From contig UQTA01000085.1 in the NCBI GenBank assembly GCA_900543885.1, forward strand, positions 1 to 13,986: a DNA stretch of 13,986 bases, read 5' to 3'. Both the position numbers and the translations under genes were made by a program. The notes under the pieces are model-generated. The model was given only the letters and a program-made list of their open reading frames with translations. It had not been told where the DNA came from and did no database searches. This document shows, piece after piece, positions 1 to 6,797 of the stretch (position 1 is the stretch's first letter; every line of letters begins with the position of its first letter). The DNA is from an uncultured Clostridium sp. (GTDB lineage Bacteria > Bacillota > Clostridia > Lachnospirales > Lachnospiraceae).

Positions 1-139
1 CAAGAACTTGTGAGTAGTGTGTTACTTTTAACCACCAAAGCATACACGTTGAAACAGTAACTATAAATCGTGAGATTATAGCAAATCATCTAGCATATGC
101 ACATTTGTATATGTTTTTAGTAGCAGGGAGTATGTTATA

Positions 140-1876
140 ATGAAAGATTACATGAAGATATACCAGGAATGGTTATCAAACCCTTATTTTGACGAGGCTA
201 CAAAGGAAGAGCTGCGCGCCATTGAAGGAAATGAAAATGAGATCAAAGAGCGTTTTTATATGGACCTTGAGTTTGGAACCGCTGGTTTAAGAGGTATCAT
301 CGGTGCAGGCATCAACCGTATGAATATTTACGTAGTAAGACGTGCTACCCAGGGACTTGCAAATTACATTATCAAGCAGGGAGCAGCAGACAAAGGCGTA
401 GCCATCGCATATGACTCCCGTCATATGTCCCCGGAATTTGCTATGGAAGCAGCGATGACCTTAGCAGCAAACGGTATTAAGGCATATAAGTTTGAATCCC
501 TTCGCCCGACACCGGAGCTGTCCTTTGCAGTGCGTGAACTGGGCTGTGTAGCAGGTATCAATATTACTGCAAGCCATAACCCGCCGGAATACAACGGTTA
601 TAAGGTATACTGGGAAGACGGCGCACAGTTTACACCGCCTCACGATAAGGGTGTTACAGAGGAAGTTCTTGCAATTGAAGACCTGTCTACAGTTAAGACT
701 ACAGACGAAGCTTCTGCAACAGCAGCCGGTCTGTATCAGGTGATCGGACAGGAAATCGATGATAAATACATTGCGCAGGTAAAGGCTCAGGTAGTAAACC
801 AGAAGGCCATTGATGAGATGCAGGATCAGATCACTATTGTATACACACCTCTTCACGGAACTGGAAATATTCCTGCAAGAAGAGTTATGAAAGAGATCGG
901 ATTTACCCATGTATATGTAGTTCCGGAGCAGGAGCTGCCAGATGGAGATTTCCCAACTGTAAGCTATCCAAATCCAGAGGCAAAAGAAGCATTTGCACTG
1001 GGCTTAAAGCTGGCAAAAGAGAAGAACGCAGATCTGGTACTTGCAACTGACCCGGATGCAGACCGTCTTGGAGTATATGTAAAAGATACCAAGTCCGGAG
1101 AATATATCCCGCTGACCGGAAATATGTCCGGTTCCCTTCTCTGTGAGTATGTACTCAGCCAGAAGCAGGCAGCAGGAAAGATCCCGGCAGATGGACAGGT
1201 TGTTAAATCTATCGTTTCCACTAACCTGATCGACGCAGTAGCGAAGTCCTATGGCGCAGAGCTGATCGAAGTGCTTACCGGATTTAAGTGGATCGGAAAG
1301 CAGATCTTAAAGAATGAGACTACAGGACATGGTACATATCTTTTCGGAATGGAAGAGAGTTACGGATGCCTGATCGGAACCTATGCCCGTGATAAAGATG
1401 CTATCTCCGCAACAGCCGCTCTCTGTGAGGCAGCTGCATACTACAAGCAGAAAGGTATGACCTTATGGGATGCCATGATCGCTATGTATGAGAAATACGG
1501 CTACTACAAAGATGCTGTAAAGGCGATCGGCTTATCCGGTATCGAAGGACTTGCAAAGATCCAGTCCATTATGGAAACACTGAGAAACAATACTCCAACA
1601 GAGGTTGGCGGCTACAAAGTAACCTCTGCAAGAGATTATAAGTTAGATACCATTAAAGATATGGCAACCGGTGAAGTAAAGCCAACCGGACTTCCTTCTT
1701 CCAATGTTCTCTACTATGATCTGGAAGACGGCGCATGGATCTGTGTAAGACCATCCGGCACCGAGCCAAAGATCAAATTCTACTTTGGTGTAAAGGGAAC
1801 ATCCTTAAAAGATGCAGAAGAGAAAGAAAATGCTCTTGGCGCAGCTGTAATGGCTATGGTAGATAAAATGATGTAA
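140..1876 (+). CDS. pgcA: Phospho-sugar mutase (phosphoglucomutase/phosphomannomutase, PgcA type)
   Basis: This cytoplasmic enzyme of the alpha-D-phosphohexomutase superfamily should interconvert hexose-1- and hexose-6-phosphates (glucose and/or mannose), feeding glycogen, cell-wall and glycolipid precursors. The 578 residues match the usual length of PgcA-type enzymes (about 580). Visible signatures are GTAGLRG at 46-52, the phosphoserine loop TASHNP with Ser145, the metal loop DPDADR with Asp304, Asp306 and Asp308, the sugar-binding loop GMEESYG at 403-409, and the C-terminal phosphate-binding RPSGTEP at 537-543. All key residues are intact. The start is supported by AGGGAG at 125-130, 9 nt upstream; Met5 is an alternative. 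I see no convincing promoter in bases 1-139 (a TTGAAA at 49-54 lacks a good -10). It appears monocistronic, since the next gene is convergent. Substrate preference (glucose or mannose) cannot be read from the sequence. Confidence 0.95.
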   Translation: MKDYMKIYQEWLSNPYFDEATKEELRAIEGNENEIKERFYMDLEFGTAGLRGIIGAGINRMNIYVVRRATQGLANYIIKQGAADKGVAIAYDSRHMSPEFAMEAAMTLAANGIKAYKFESLRPTPELSFAVRELGCVAGINITASHNPPEYNGYKVYWEDGAQFTPPHDKGVTEEVLAIEDLSTVKTTDEASATAAGLYQVIGQEIDDKYIAQVKAQVVNQKAIDEMQDQITIVYTPLHGTGNIPARRVMKEIGFTHVYVVPEQELPDGDFPTVSYPNPEAKEAFALGLKLAKEKNADLVLATDPDADRLGVYVKDTKSGEYIPLTGNMSGSLLCEYVLSQKQAAGKIPADGQVVKSIVSTNLIDAVAKSYGAELIEVLTGFKWIGKQILKNETTGHGTYLFGMEESYGCLIGTYARDKDAISATAALCEAAAYYKQKGMTLWDAMIAMYEKYGYYKDAVKAIGLSGIEGLAKIQSIMETLRNNTPTEVGGYKVTSARDYKLDTIKDMATGEVKPTGLPSSNVLYYDLEDGAWICVRPSGTEPKIKFYFGVKGTSLKDAEEKENALGAAVMAMVDKMM

Positions 1877-1882
1877 TAAGCA

Positions 1883-1930
1883 AAACCCCAGAGTTGGAAG
1901 CTTTGAAGCTCCCTGCTCTGGGGTTTGTTT
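1883..1930. terminator. Bidirectional intrinsic terminator between convergent genes
   Basis: An 11-bp perfect stem pairs AAACCCCAGAG (1883-1893) with CTCTGGGGTTT (1916-1926). It is followed by a T-rich stretch on the plus strand (TTTGTTTT), and the reverse strand also ends in TTTTG. The 22-nt apical part contains a smaller AGCTT/AAGCT pairing. It lies 7 nt after the mutase stop and just beyond the stop of the opposing gene, so it probably ends both transcripts. Confidence 0.85.
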
Positions 1931-1942
1931 TGCAGAAAATTC

Positions 1943-3043
1943 TTATTTCTTTTTCTTGTTTTCAGCGGTTTCCCTTAATTCCTTTAAAGCTGCCGCAAAC
2001 CGGGCAGAAGATGCAGATGGATTTCCCCGCAGAATGCTCTTGTGATAGAAATTCATATGCTTTAACAGATCCTGATGTTTCTGTGTCAGTTCTGCCATCC
2101 GGCTGTTCATGGCAGCGATGCGTTCACTGCGGCTGGCAGCCATAGCAGCTTTGACATTCTTTGCAGCTTCGATCTTCGCAGCAGCTTCTTCCCTGTATTG
2201 AGCAGCCTTTTCATCTGCATGCTCCTTTAACAAAGCAGCCTTTTCGCTTGTCTGTTCCTTTAACTGAGCCGCTTTCAGAGTAGTTTCATACCGCAATTTG
2301 GCTGCACGTTCTACAGTTTCATATTTCAGCTGGACCGCTTTTTCTACAGTCTCATCCCGCAGTTTAGCAGCTTTTCCAGCGGCTTCCACACGCAGGGTTT
2401 CCAGTTTCACAGCAGTATCTTCTTTTGCCGCTTCCAGTTTCTGTTCTGTTTCCGCTTTTAACAGCGCCAGCTGTACCTGAACATCGTCCAGTTCTGTCTT
2501 CATCTTTGTCATAGCATCCAGCACCTTGGCAAGATCCAGAGCAGTACGTACAGATTCTGCTGTATCAATAATGAAAATAACAGTGATCACAGATAAACAG
2601 GGAATCCCGATCATAGTTGGAACATGAAGCACCCACCGTTCAATAGGTTTGTGAATCACTTCTGTCAGAAAAATAGTTAAAAATCCCCATGCAACAGAAG
2701 AGGACAGACAGATATATCCGTTCAGATTAAAATGCTGATTGCTGTAATCCCAGTATTTCATCTTAAACAGGCGTTCCATGCCCCAGCCGGTCACATACTC
2801 CAGGATCGTTGCTGCGATCACACCGGAAATATAGACCATGATCAGATTGGATTTAAAGGGAAGAGAAACCCACAGCATCATCACAGCTCCGGTGCCGTAA
2901 AGAGGCAGCATGGGGAGACGGAGAAAACCGCGGTTTACAAAACGGCGCTGTTTTAGAGATACATACGCGGATTCAAAGATCCAGCCGAAAAAGCAATATA
3001 TATAGAAGAAACTCAGCCATTGATACCAGGTGTATTCGTACAT
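1943..3043 (-). CDS. PF06541-type polytopic membrane protein with a C-terminal 11-residue-repeat helix
   Basis: The N-terminal 160 residues look like the family usually labelled 'putative ABC transporter permease' (PF06541, CmpB-like); real transport activity is not established for it. About five hydrophobic segments are visible (roughly 8-26, 45-62, 66-85, 110-130, 140-160). Family-like motifs are CFFGWIFES near 17-25, NRGFLRLP at 37-44 and the GWGME...KYWDYS region at 86-101. The C-terminal 200 residues are charged and helical. Residues 196-294 are nine uninterrupted 11-residue repeats of the form K-x-E-T-x-x-K-A-x-x-L. The tail is Lys-rich (ENKKKK). The start is supported by AAAGGA (minus strand, 3054-3059), 10 nt upstream. 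A transporter role is doubtful: no ATPase lies nearby, and the long helix suggests a scaffold or membrane-associated stalk. Product call fairly sure, function unknown. Confidence 0.8.
   Translation of the reverse strand: MYEYTWYQWLSFFYIYCFFGWIFESAYVSLKQRRFVNRGFLRLPMLPLYGTGAVMMLWVSLPFKSNLIMVYISGVIAATILEYVTGWGMERLFKMKYWDYSNQHFNLNGYICLSSSVAWGFLTIFLTEVIHKPIERWVLHVPTMIGIPCLSVITVIFIIDTAESVRTALDLAKVLDAMTKMKTELDDVQVQLALLKAETEQKLEAAKEDTAVKLETLRVEAAGKAAKLRDETVEKAVQLKYETVERAAKLRYETTLKAAQLKEQTSEKAALLKEHADEKAAQYREEAAAKIEAAKNVKAAMAASRSERIAAMNSRMAELTQKHQDLLKHMNFYHKSILRGNPSASSARFAAALKELRETAENKKKK
2162..2458 (-). repeat. Nine tandem 11-codon repeats (hendecad helix) inside the membrane protein gene
   Basis: Residues 196-294 of the encoded protein split without gaps into nine 11-residue units beginning Lys/Arg and ending mostly in Leu: KAETEQKLEAA, KEDTAVKLETL, RVEAAGKAAKL, RDETVEKAVQL, KYETVERAAKL, RYETTLKAAQL, KEQTSEKAALL, KEHADEKAAQY and REEAAAKIEAA. 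The phase is constant. This periodicity is known for right-handed coiled coils and for LEA or lipid-binding amphipathic helices; which applies here is unknown. Confidence 0.85.
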
Positions 3044-3087
3044 ATGATGTCCATCCTTTGTTGCTTATGAGATTTTTTCTGTGCTCA

Positions 3088-3206
3088 GTTATACTCAGGT
3101 CTCCCGCACTAACGTGCTCTACTGCCTGCTAACGCAGGCGAGACCTTCGTTAATGGCCCAAGAAAAACAAATGTCTGCTTCGCAGCCGCTTGTTTTTCTT
3201 TTGGGC
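3088..3206 (-). repeat. Structured dispersed intergenic element, copy A
   Basis: Read on the minus strand, this element begins with a long AT-rich hairpin (AAAAACAA at 3163-3170 pairing with TTGTTTTT at 3190-3197, CTGC/GCAG at its tip, extended by GCCCAA/TTGGGC at 3156-3161 and 3201-3206). A closed branch follows: AGGTCTC (3097-3103) pairs with GAGACCT (3140-3146) and encloses hairpins GCAC-taac-GTGC (3106-3117) and GCCTGC-taac-GCAGGC (3124-3139). A TATAAC lies at the distal edge (3088-3093). A second copy lies at 6640-6756. It sits between two minus-strand genes; the AT-rich hairpin could act as a terminator for the recombinase gene upstream. Confidence 0.8.
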
Positions 3207-3234
3207 TCATTATATCATATTTTGTTTTTCTTCT

Positions 3235-4107
3235 CTACCACTTCACAAGGCGGTCAATCAGCTTTTGCTGCTCTTCGGAGGATCGGGTCAGGTAGATCCG
3301 GGTTGTTTCAATGCTTTCGTGTCCCATAAGGTCTGCAAGCAAAGAAATATCATTAAACTTTGCCAGAAAATTCTTGGCAAACCGATGCCTGAAAGAGTGA
3401 GGATAAACCTGTTCCGAGGGGATCTTATATCGTTTTGCCAGTACTTTCAGCTGGAAATGTACACCTCTGGCAGTGATAACATGTCCGTTTCTGCCTGTGA
3501 AAATACAGCCGGAAGTGATCTCACGTTTCTTCAGCCAGTCCTGGGCTTCCTCGCAGAGAGCAGTGGGAAAATAAATCCGCCGCATTTTTCCGCCTTTTGA
3601 ATACAGATCCATCATTCCTGCTTTTACATGTTCTGCTCTTATTTTCAACAGTTCACTGACACGCATTCCTGTTGCCCCTAAGAAGCGTACGATAAAATAC
3701 CAGAACCAGTTTTCGTCCTGCTTCAGTCTCTTTTTTAGTATCTCATAATTCCTCTTAGATATAACATTATCAAGAAAGGTCTTCTGCTGGTATTTTACGG
3801 CAGGAAGTTTGAAATTTTCTGGTAAACAGGAAAAATCCGGTTGTTCAGAAAACTTTAAAAATAAGGAAGGATATGATTTCAGAAATAATAAAAACTGATT
3901 GATTCCATGAATATGTACATTTACAGTAGCAGGGCGGTAATGTTCCAGCAGCCATGCTTTGTGGGCCTGCAGGCTTTCAGGGGTAATATTATCAGAATGT
4001 GAGAGAAAGTGGCGTACAGCCAGAAGATAAATTCGGATCGTATTGTCAGAAGATCCTTTGTGAAGCAGAAATTCATTAAATGGAGTCAGATCTACAGTTG
4101 TGTTCAT
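3235..4107 (-). CDS. Tyrosine recombinase/integrase (second of a tandem pair)
   Basis: This is a site-specific DNA strand-exchange enzyme of the phage-integrase/XerCD superfamily. It has an N-terminal SAM-like core-binding part (about residues 10-85, numbered from the upstream ATG at 4116) and a C-terminal catalytic domain (about 110-293). The full catalytic set is visible: Arg152 in GMRVSELL, Lys174/Lys177 in SKGGKMR, His240 and Arg243 in HSFRHRF, His266 in GHESIETT and the nucleophile Tyr275 in RIYL. An ATG also exists at 4116, but the only Shine-Dalgarno (AAGGGGG, 4118-4124) is 10 nt before the ATG at 4107 and nearly touches 4116, so I choose 4107 (290 aa). It lies 21 nt after its paralogue and is probably co-transcribed. 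At under 300 aa without an extra N-terminal DNA-binding domain it resembles Xer or phase-variation invertases more than large ICE integrases. Target site unknown. Confidence 0.9.
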   Translation of the reverse strand: MNTTVDLTPFNEFLLHKGSSDNTIRIYLLAVRHFLSHSDNITPESLQAHKAWLLEHYRPATVNVHIHGINQFLLFLKSYPSLFLKFSEQPDFSCLPENFKLPAVKYQQKTFLDNVISKRNYEILKKRLKQDENWFWYFIVRFLGATGMRVSELLKIRAEHVKAGMMDLYSKGGKMRRIYFPTALCEEAQDWLKKREITSGCIFTGRNGHVITARGVHFQLKVLAKRYKIPSEQVYPHSFRHRFAKNFLAKFNDISLLADLMGHESIETTRIYLTRSSEEQQKLIDRLVKW

Positions 4108-4128
4108 AATACTCATTCCCCCTTACAG

Positions 4129-4980
4129 TTACCAGTTTACCACCTGATTGACAATACGGTATTGTTCCTGGCTGCTGCGCCTTAGATAGATCTGCGTAGT
4201 TTCAATACTGTTATGGCCTAAAAGATCTGACAGCAAGGCAATATCCGGGCATACTTCAATAAAATTTTTCGCAAACCTGTGCCGGAAGGAATGAGGATAC
4301 ATAACATCTGGATTAATGCCGTATCTGACAGCAAAAACTTTTAACTGAAAACGGATGCCGGAAGCTGATAAGGGTGTACCAAACCGGTTTAAAAATAAGA
4401 TACCCTTTGAACGTTCTGAAAATCCGGGCCACTCTTCAAAGGCCTTTTTTAAAGCAGCGGGAATATAGACTCTGCGCAGTTTGTTTCCTTTAGAATAAAT
4501 ATCCCGGTATCCCTTTTTCACATCACCAACCTCAAACAGTACCAGTTCACTGATACGCACGCCGGTAGCTGCCATAAGCCGTATCAGAAAATAATAGTTA
4601 TATTCTCCGTCCTCCCATAAGCGCTGTTTTAAAAACTCATAATCTGCCTGGCTGATGATCTGCTCTAAAAATCCCTTCTGCTGTACATGCACCATAGAAA
4701 CGGGACAAAGGGAACTTTCACGGTACCTTACAAAACAGTTCATGGCCCGAAGACGCAGGTTTACAGTCTGAGGTTTATAATGCTCAATGAGAAATACCTT
4801 ATAAAGCTGCAGATTTTTATCTGTCAGCTGGGAATACCGTCCGTAAAATTGTTTCACCGCATAAGAGTAGGCTGTGATCGTCCGATCTGACATATTCCGC
4901 TCTGTCAGAAACTTGCGAAACTGCCCTTGCATCCGCTTTCCTGCTGTACTTACACCATTTTCATTCATCTGTTCTGTCAT
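4129..4980 (-). CDS. Tyrosine recombinase/integrase (first of a tandem pair)
   Basis: This 283-aa site-specific recombinase has the same architecture as its downstream neighbour: a core-binding domain about 15-90 and a catalytic domain about 105-283. Catalytic residues are Arg142 (GVRISELV), Lys164/Lys167 (SKGNKLR), His230 and Arg233 (HSFRHRF), His256 (GHNSIETT) and Tyr265 (QIYL). In a by-eye alignment of the last 57 residues, 36 are identical to the neighbour, so the two are paralogues by duplication. The start is secured by a perfect AGGAGG (minus strand, 4989-4994), 8 nt upstream. A promoter with -35 at 5051-5056 and -10 at 5027-5032 precedes it. No excisionase, relaxase or phage gene is visible, so the substrate could be a nearby invertible segment, a distant site or a lost mobile element. 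Confidence 0.92.
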   Translation of the reverse strand: MTEQMNENGVSTAGKRMQGQFRKFLTERNMSDRTITAYSYAVKQFYGRYSQLTDKNLQLYKVFLIEHYKPQTVNLRLRAMNCFVRYRESSLCPVSMVHVQQKGFLEQIISQADYEFLKQRLWEDGEYNYYFLIRLMAATGVRISELVLFEVGDVKKGYRDIYSKGNKLRRVYIPAALKKAFEEWPGFSERSKGILFLNRFGTPLSASGIRFQLKVFAVRYGINPDVMYPHSFRHRFAKNFIEVCPDIALLSDLLGHNSIETTQIYLRRSSQEQYRIVNQVVNW

Positions 4981-5026
4981 AAAAATATCCTCCTATATGT
5001 GATATATACGCTAATTGCAAAATTAT

Positions 5027-5056
5027 ACTATACCACCCTGGAGAGCATTTTATCAA
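5027..5056 (-). promoter_or_regulatory. Promoter of the recombinase pair
   Basis: On the minus strand, TTGATA (5051-5056) is separated by 18 nt from TATAGT (5027-5032), which overlaps a second -10-like TATAAT (5022-5027). The predicted transcript would start about 5015-5020 and reach the AGGAGG at 4989-4994 after a short leader. Confidence 0.6.
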
Positions 5057-5059
5057 AAG

Positions 5060-5072
5060 GTTACCAGGTAAC
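5060..5072. promoter_or_regulatory. 13-bp perfect palindrome upstream of the recombinase promoter
   Basis: GTTACC-A-GGTAAC is a perfect 6-bp inverted repeat with a 1-base centre. It lies only 3 bp upstream of the -35 box of the recombinase promoter. It could be an operator for a dimeric regulator or part of a recombinase-binding site; the sequence alone does not decide. Confidence 0.4.
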
Positions 5073-5170
5073 GATCTTGTAGGCTTCTGCTAAATCTTCA
5101 TAAGGCTGAACTGTAACAAATTAAGGAATATACAGGAATTTGGAAAAAATTGGAAAACAAGAACTTCTGG

Positions 5171-5206
5171 AAATAAAATAACCCGCTCTGCAAAAACAGA
5201 ACGGGT
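5171..5206 (-). terminator. Terminator-like hairpin ending the candidate small RNA
   Basis: ACCCGCTCTG (5181-5190) pairs with CAGAACGGGT (5197-5206), ten positions with a single mismatch and a 6-nt loop. On the minus strand it is followed by TATTTTATTT, a usable U-rich tail. On the plus strand the following bases (CACCACATTT) are not U-rich, so the minus direction is favoured. Confidence 0.6.
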
Positions 5207-5338
5207 CACCACATTTAAAATTAGAGGGGGTATTCATTTAGGGGGGCCGGACGGATTCCTCCGTCCGGTATGAGTATGAAAAAGCTTTGTGATTTCAAGT
5301 AACCACTTGAAACAAAGGCCTTGTCCACCTCTCGGTGA
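5171..5338 (-). ncRNA. Candidate structured small RNA, unidentified family
   Basis: No credible protein is encoded here, yet the minus strand has a promoter-like pair (TTGGAC at 5366-5371; GATAAT at 5345-5350, overlapping AATAAT at 5342-5347). It then has consecutive hairpins: CACC-GAGA-GGTG (5326-5337), an 8-bp stem ACTTGAAA/TTTCAAGT-type tetraloop hairpin extended by CAAAG/CTTTG (5285-5317), and a perfect 8-bp CCGGACGG/CCGTCCGG hairpin with an AGGAAT loop (5247-5268). A terminator-like hairpin at 5181-5206 follows, with TATTTTATTT behind it. Predicted length is about 165 nt. The size is similar to 6S RNA, but I do not see the single long 6S rod. The -35/-10 spacing is not ideal and a plus-strand transcript cannot be excluded. 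Confidence 0.45.
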
Positions 5339-5426
5339 ACGATTATTATCATACGGAATAAATGTGTCCAAAAAATGTACATACTATAAAAAAACAATAA
5401 AGAATCTAAATAAGTGAAAAAAACCT

Positions 5427-5454
5427 TTGAAAACTTTTCAAGATTGTATATAAT
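5427..5454 (+). promoter_or_regulatory. Promoter of mreB
   Basis: TTGAAA (5427-5432) is followed after 16 nt by a perfect TATAAT (5449-5454). Transcription should begin near 5461, leaving a 5' leader of about 120 nt before mreB. I see no clean conserved hairpin in that leader, only a run of six T at 5511-5516. Confidence 0.7.
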
Positions 5455-5582
5455 AGAAGCAACTTCAGTCTGCTCTGAGGCGTACTTGTCATGCTTAAAG
5501 CGCAGGCCCTTTTTTGAGTTACACAGGAAACTATTATTTTTAGAAACTTTTTGTACCCCACATTTTAGGAGGAAATAACTAT

Positions 5583-6635
5583 ATGTTTTCAATGATGTCC
5601 AATGACATTGGAATTGACTTAGGAACCGCCAGCATCCTTGTATATATCAAAGGAAAAGGCGTTGTATTAAAAGAACCGTCCGTAGTAGCTATCGACCGTG
5701 ACACCAATAAGATCATGGCGATCGGTGAAGAAGCACGTTTGATGATCGGACGTACTCCTGGTAATATCGTAGCAGTCCGTCCTCTCCGTCAGGGCGTTAT
5801 CTCTGATTACACCATTACTGAGAAAATGATGAAATATTTCATTAATAAAGCAGTAGGTAAGAGAACACTTCGCAAGCCGCGTATCAGCGTATGTATCCCA
5901 AGCGGTGCGACAGAAGTAGAAAAGAAAGCAGTAGAAGACGCTACCTATCAGGCTGGCGCCCGTGAAGTTGCCATTATCGAAGAGCCGGTAGCAGCAGCTA
6001 TCGGTGCAGGCATTGATATTGGAAAAGCATGCGGAAACATGATCGTAGATATCGGCGGCGGTACTGCAGACATCGCAGTTATCTCCTTAGGCGGACCGGT
6101 AGTCAGCACTTCGATCAAGATCGCAGGTGATGACTTCGATGAAGCCTTAGTCCGTTATATGAGAAAGAAACACAACCTTCTGATCGGTGAACGTACTGCA
6201 GAGGAGATCAAGATCAACATCGGTGCTGCATACCGCAGACCGGAAGTACAGACTATGGAAGTAAGAGGACGTAACCTGGTAACCGGTCTTCCAAAGACCA
6301 TCGTAGTTACTTCCGATGAAACTCTGGAAGCCCTGAGAGAACCGGCTCTTCAGATCGTAGATGCTGTACACAATGTCCTGGAGAGAACTCCACCAGAACT
6401 GGCAGCCGATATTTTTGACCGCGGTATCGTGATGACTGGCGGCGGCTCCCTTCTTAGCGGACTGGATGCCCTGATCGAAGAAAAGACAGGTATCACCACC
6501 GTGATCGCAGAGGATCCGCTGACAGCAGTAGCTATCGGTACCGGCAAGTTCATCGAATTTGCACATGGCATGACCTCCGCACTGGAAGCATCCATGGGAA
6601 TCGGCGGCGGAAGAAACGATAAAGAAGATTATTGA
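5583..6635 (+). CDS. mreB: Rod-shape actin MreB/Mbl family
   Basis: This is a bacterial actin homologue that polymerises beneath the membrane and positions the cell-wall elongation machinery. The 350 residues are the normal family length. Actin-fold ATP-binding motifs are present: phosphate-1 IDLGTAS at 11-17, the EEPVAAAIG region at 133-141, phosphate-2 DIGGGTAD at 156-163, and the adenosine motif TGGGSLLSGL at 285-294. The N-terminal region with GEEARLMIGRTPGNIVAVRPL resembles Mbl as much as MreB, so the paralogue is not settled. The start follows TAGGAGGAA with AGGAGG at 5567-5572, 10 nt upstream; Met4/Met5 are weaker alternatives. It stands alone here, without mreC, mreD or minCD, and has its own promoter and a strong terminator, so it is probably a second, monocistronic actin gene rather than the one in the classic mreBCD operon. 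Confidence 0.93.
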   Translation: MFSMMSNDIGIDLGTASILVYIKGKGVVLKEPSVVAIDRDTNKIMAIGEEARLMIGRTPGNIVAVRPLRQGVISDYTITEKMMKYFINKAVGKRTLRKPRISVCIPSGATEVEKKAVEDATYQAGAREVAIIEEPVAAAIGAGIDIGKACGNMIVDIGGGTADIAVISLGGPVVSTSIKIAGDDFDEALVRYMRKKHNLLIGERTAEEIKINIGAAYRRPEVQTMEVRGRNLVTGLPKTIVVTSDETLEALREPALQIVDAVHNVLERTPPELAADIFDRGIVMTGGGSLLSGLDALIEEKTGITTVIAEDPLTAVAIGTGKFIEFAHGMTSALEASMGIGGGRNDKEDY

Positions 6636-6639
6636 GCGT

Positions 6640-6756
6640 AGGGAAAAACAAGCGGCTGCGTTAGCAGACATTTGTTTTTCACAAGCCAATAAACGAACGA
6701 ACCGCCTGCGACAGCAGGCAGTAGAGCGCGCAGCGCGGGGTTCGTGAGTATATAAC
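6640..6756 (+). repeat. Structured dispersed intergenic element, copy B
   Basis: This is the plus-strand counterpart of the element at 3088-3206. AAAAACAA (6644-6651) pairs with TTGTTTTT (6672-6679), with CTGC-gtta-GCAG at the tip. Then ACGAACC (6697-6703) pairs with GGTTCGT (6739-6745), enclosing GCCTGC-gaca-GCAGGC (6704-6719) and GCGC-gca-GCGC (6726-6736). TATAAC lies at 6751-6756. Shared strings include GCGGCTGCG, AGCAGACATTTGTTTTTC and GCAGGCAGTAGAGC. The enclosing stem differs from copy A at four pairs, all compensated. It follows mreB and precedes recD2. Confidence 0.8.
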
Positions 6757-6766
6757 ATTACAGGCC

Positions 6767-6797
6767 GGGCTGCCGCAGCAATGCGGCGGCCTTTTTT
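6767..6797 (+). terminator. Strong intrinsic terminator after mreB
   Basis: GGGCTGCCGCA (6767-6777) pairs with TGCGGCGGCCT (6782-6792) around a GCAA tetraloop (11 bp, two G-T wobbles), followed by six T (6792-6797). It ends the mreB transcript and lies 62 nt before the recD2 start, so recD2 needs a promoter inside this short gap. I see only weak candidates (TATAGA at 6804-6809). Confidence 0.9.

Noticed and set aside
136..141. TATAAT next to the mutase start codon
   Set aside because: It overlaps the ATG and would give a transcript starting inside the gene.
461..910. 149-codon antisense open frame within the mutase gene, and similar antisense frames in recD2, rplA and rplL
   Set aside because: They are shadows of strongly supported genes with no start signals or recognisable protein features.
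5221..5592. 123-codon open frame on the minus strand upstream of mreB
   Set aside because: Composition is irregular, there is no ribosome binding site or recognisable family, and it runs through the mreB promoter and start and through clear hairpins.
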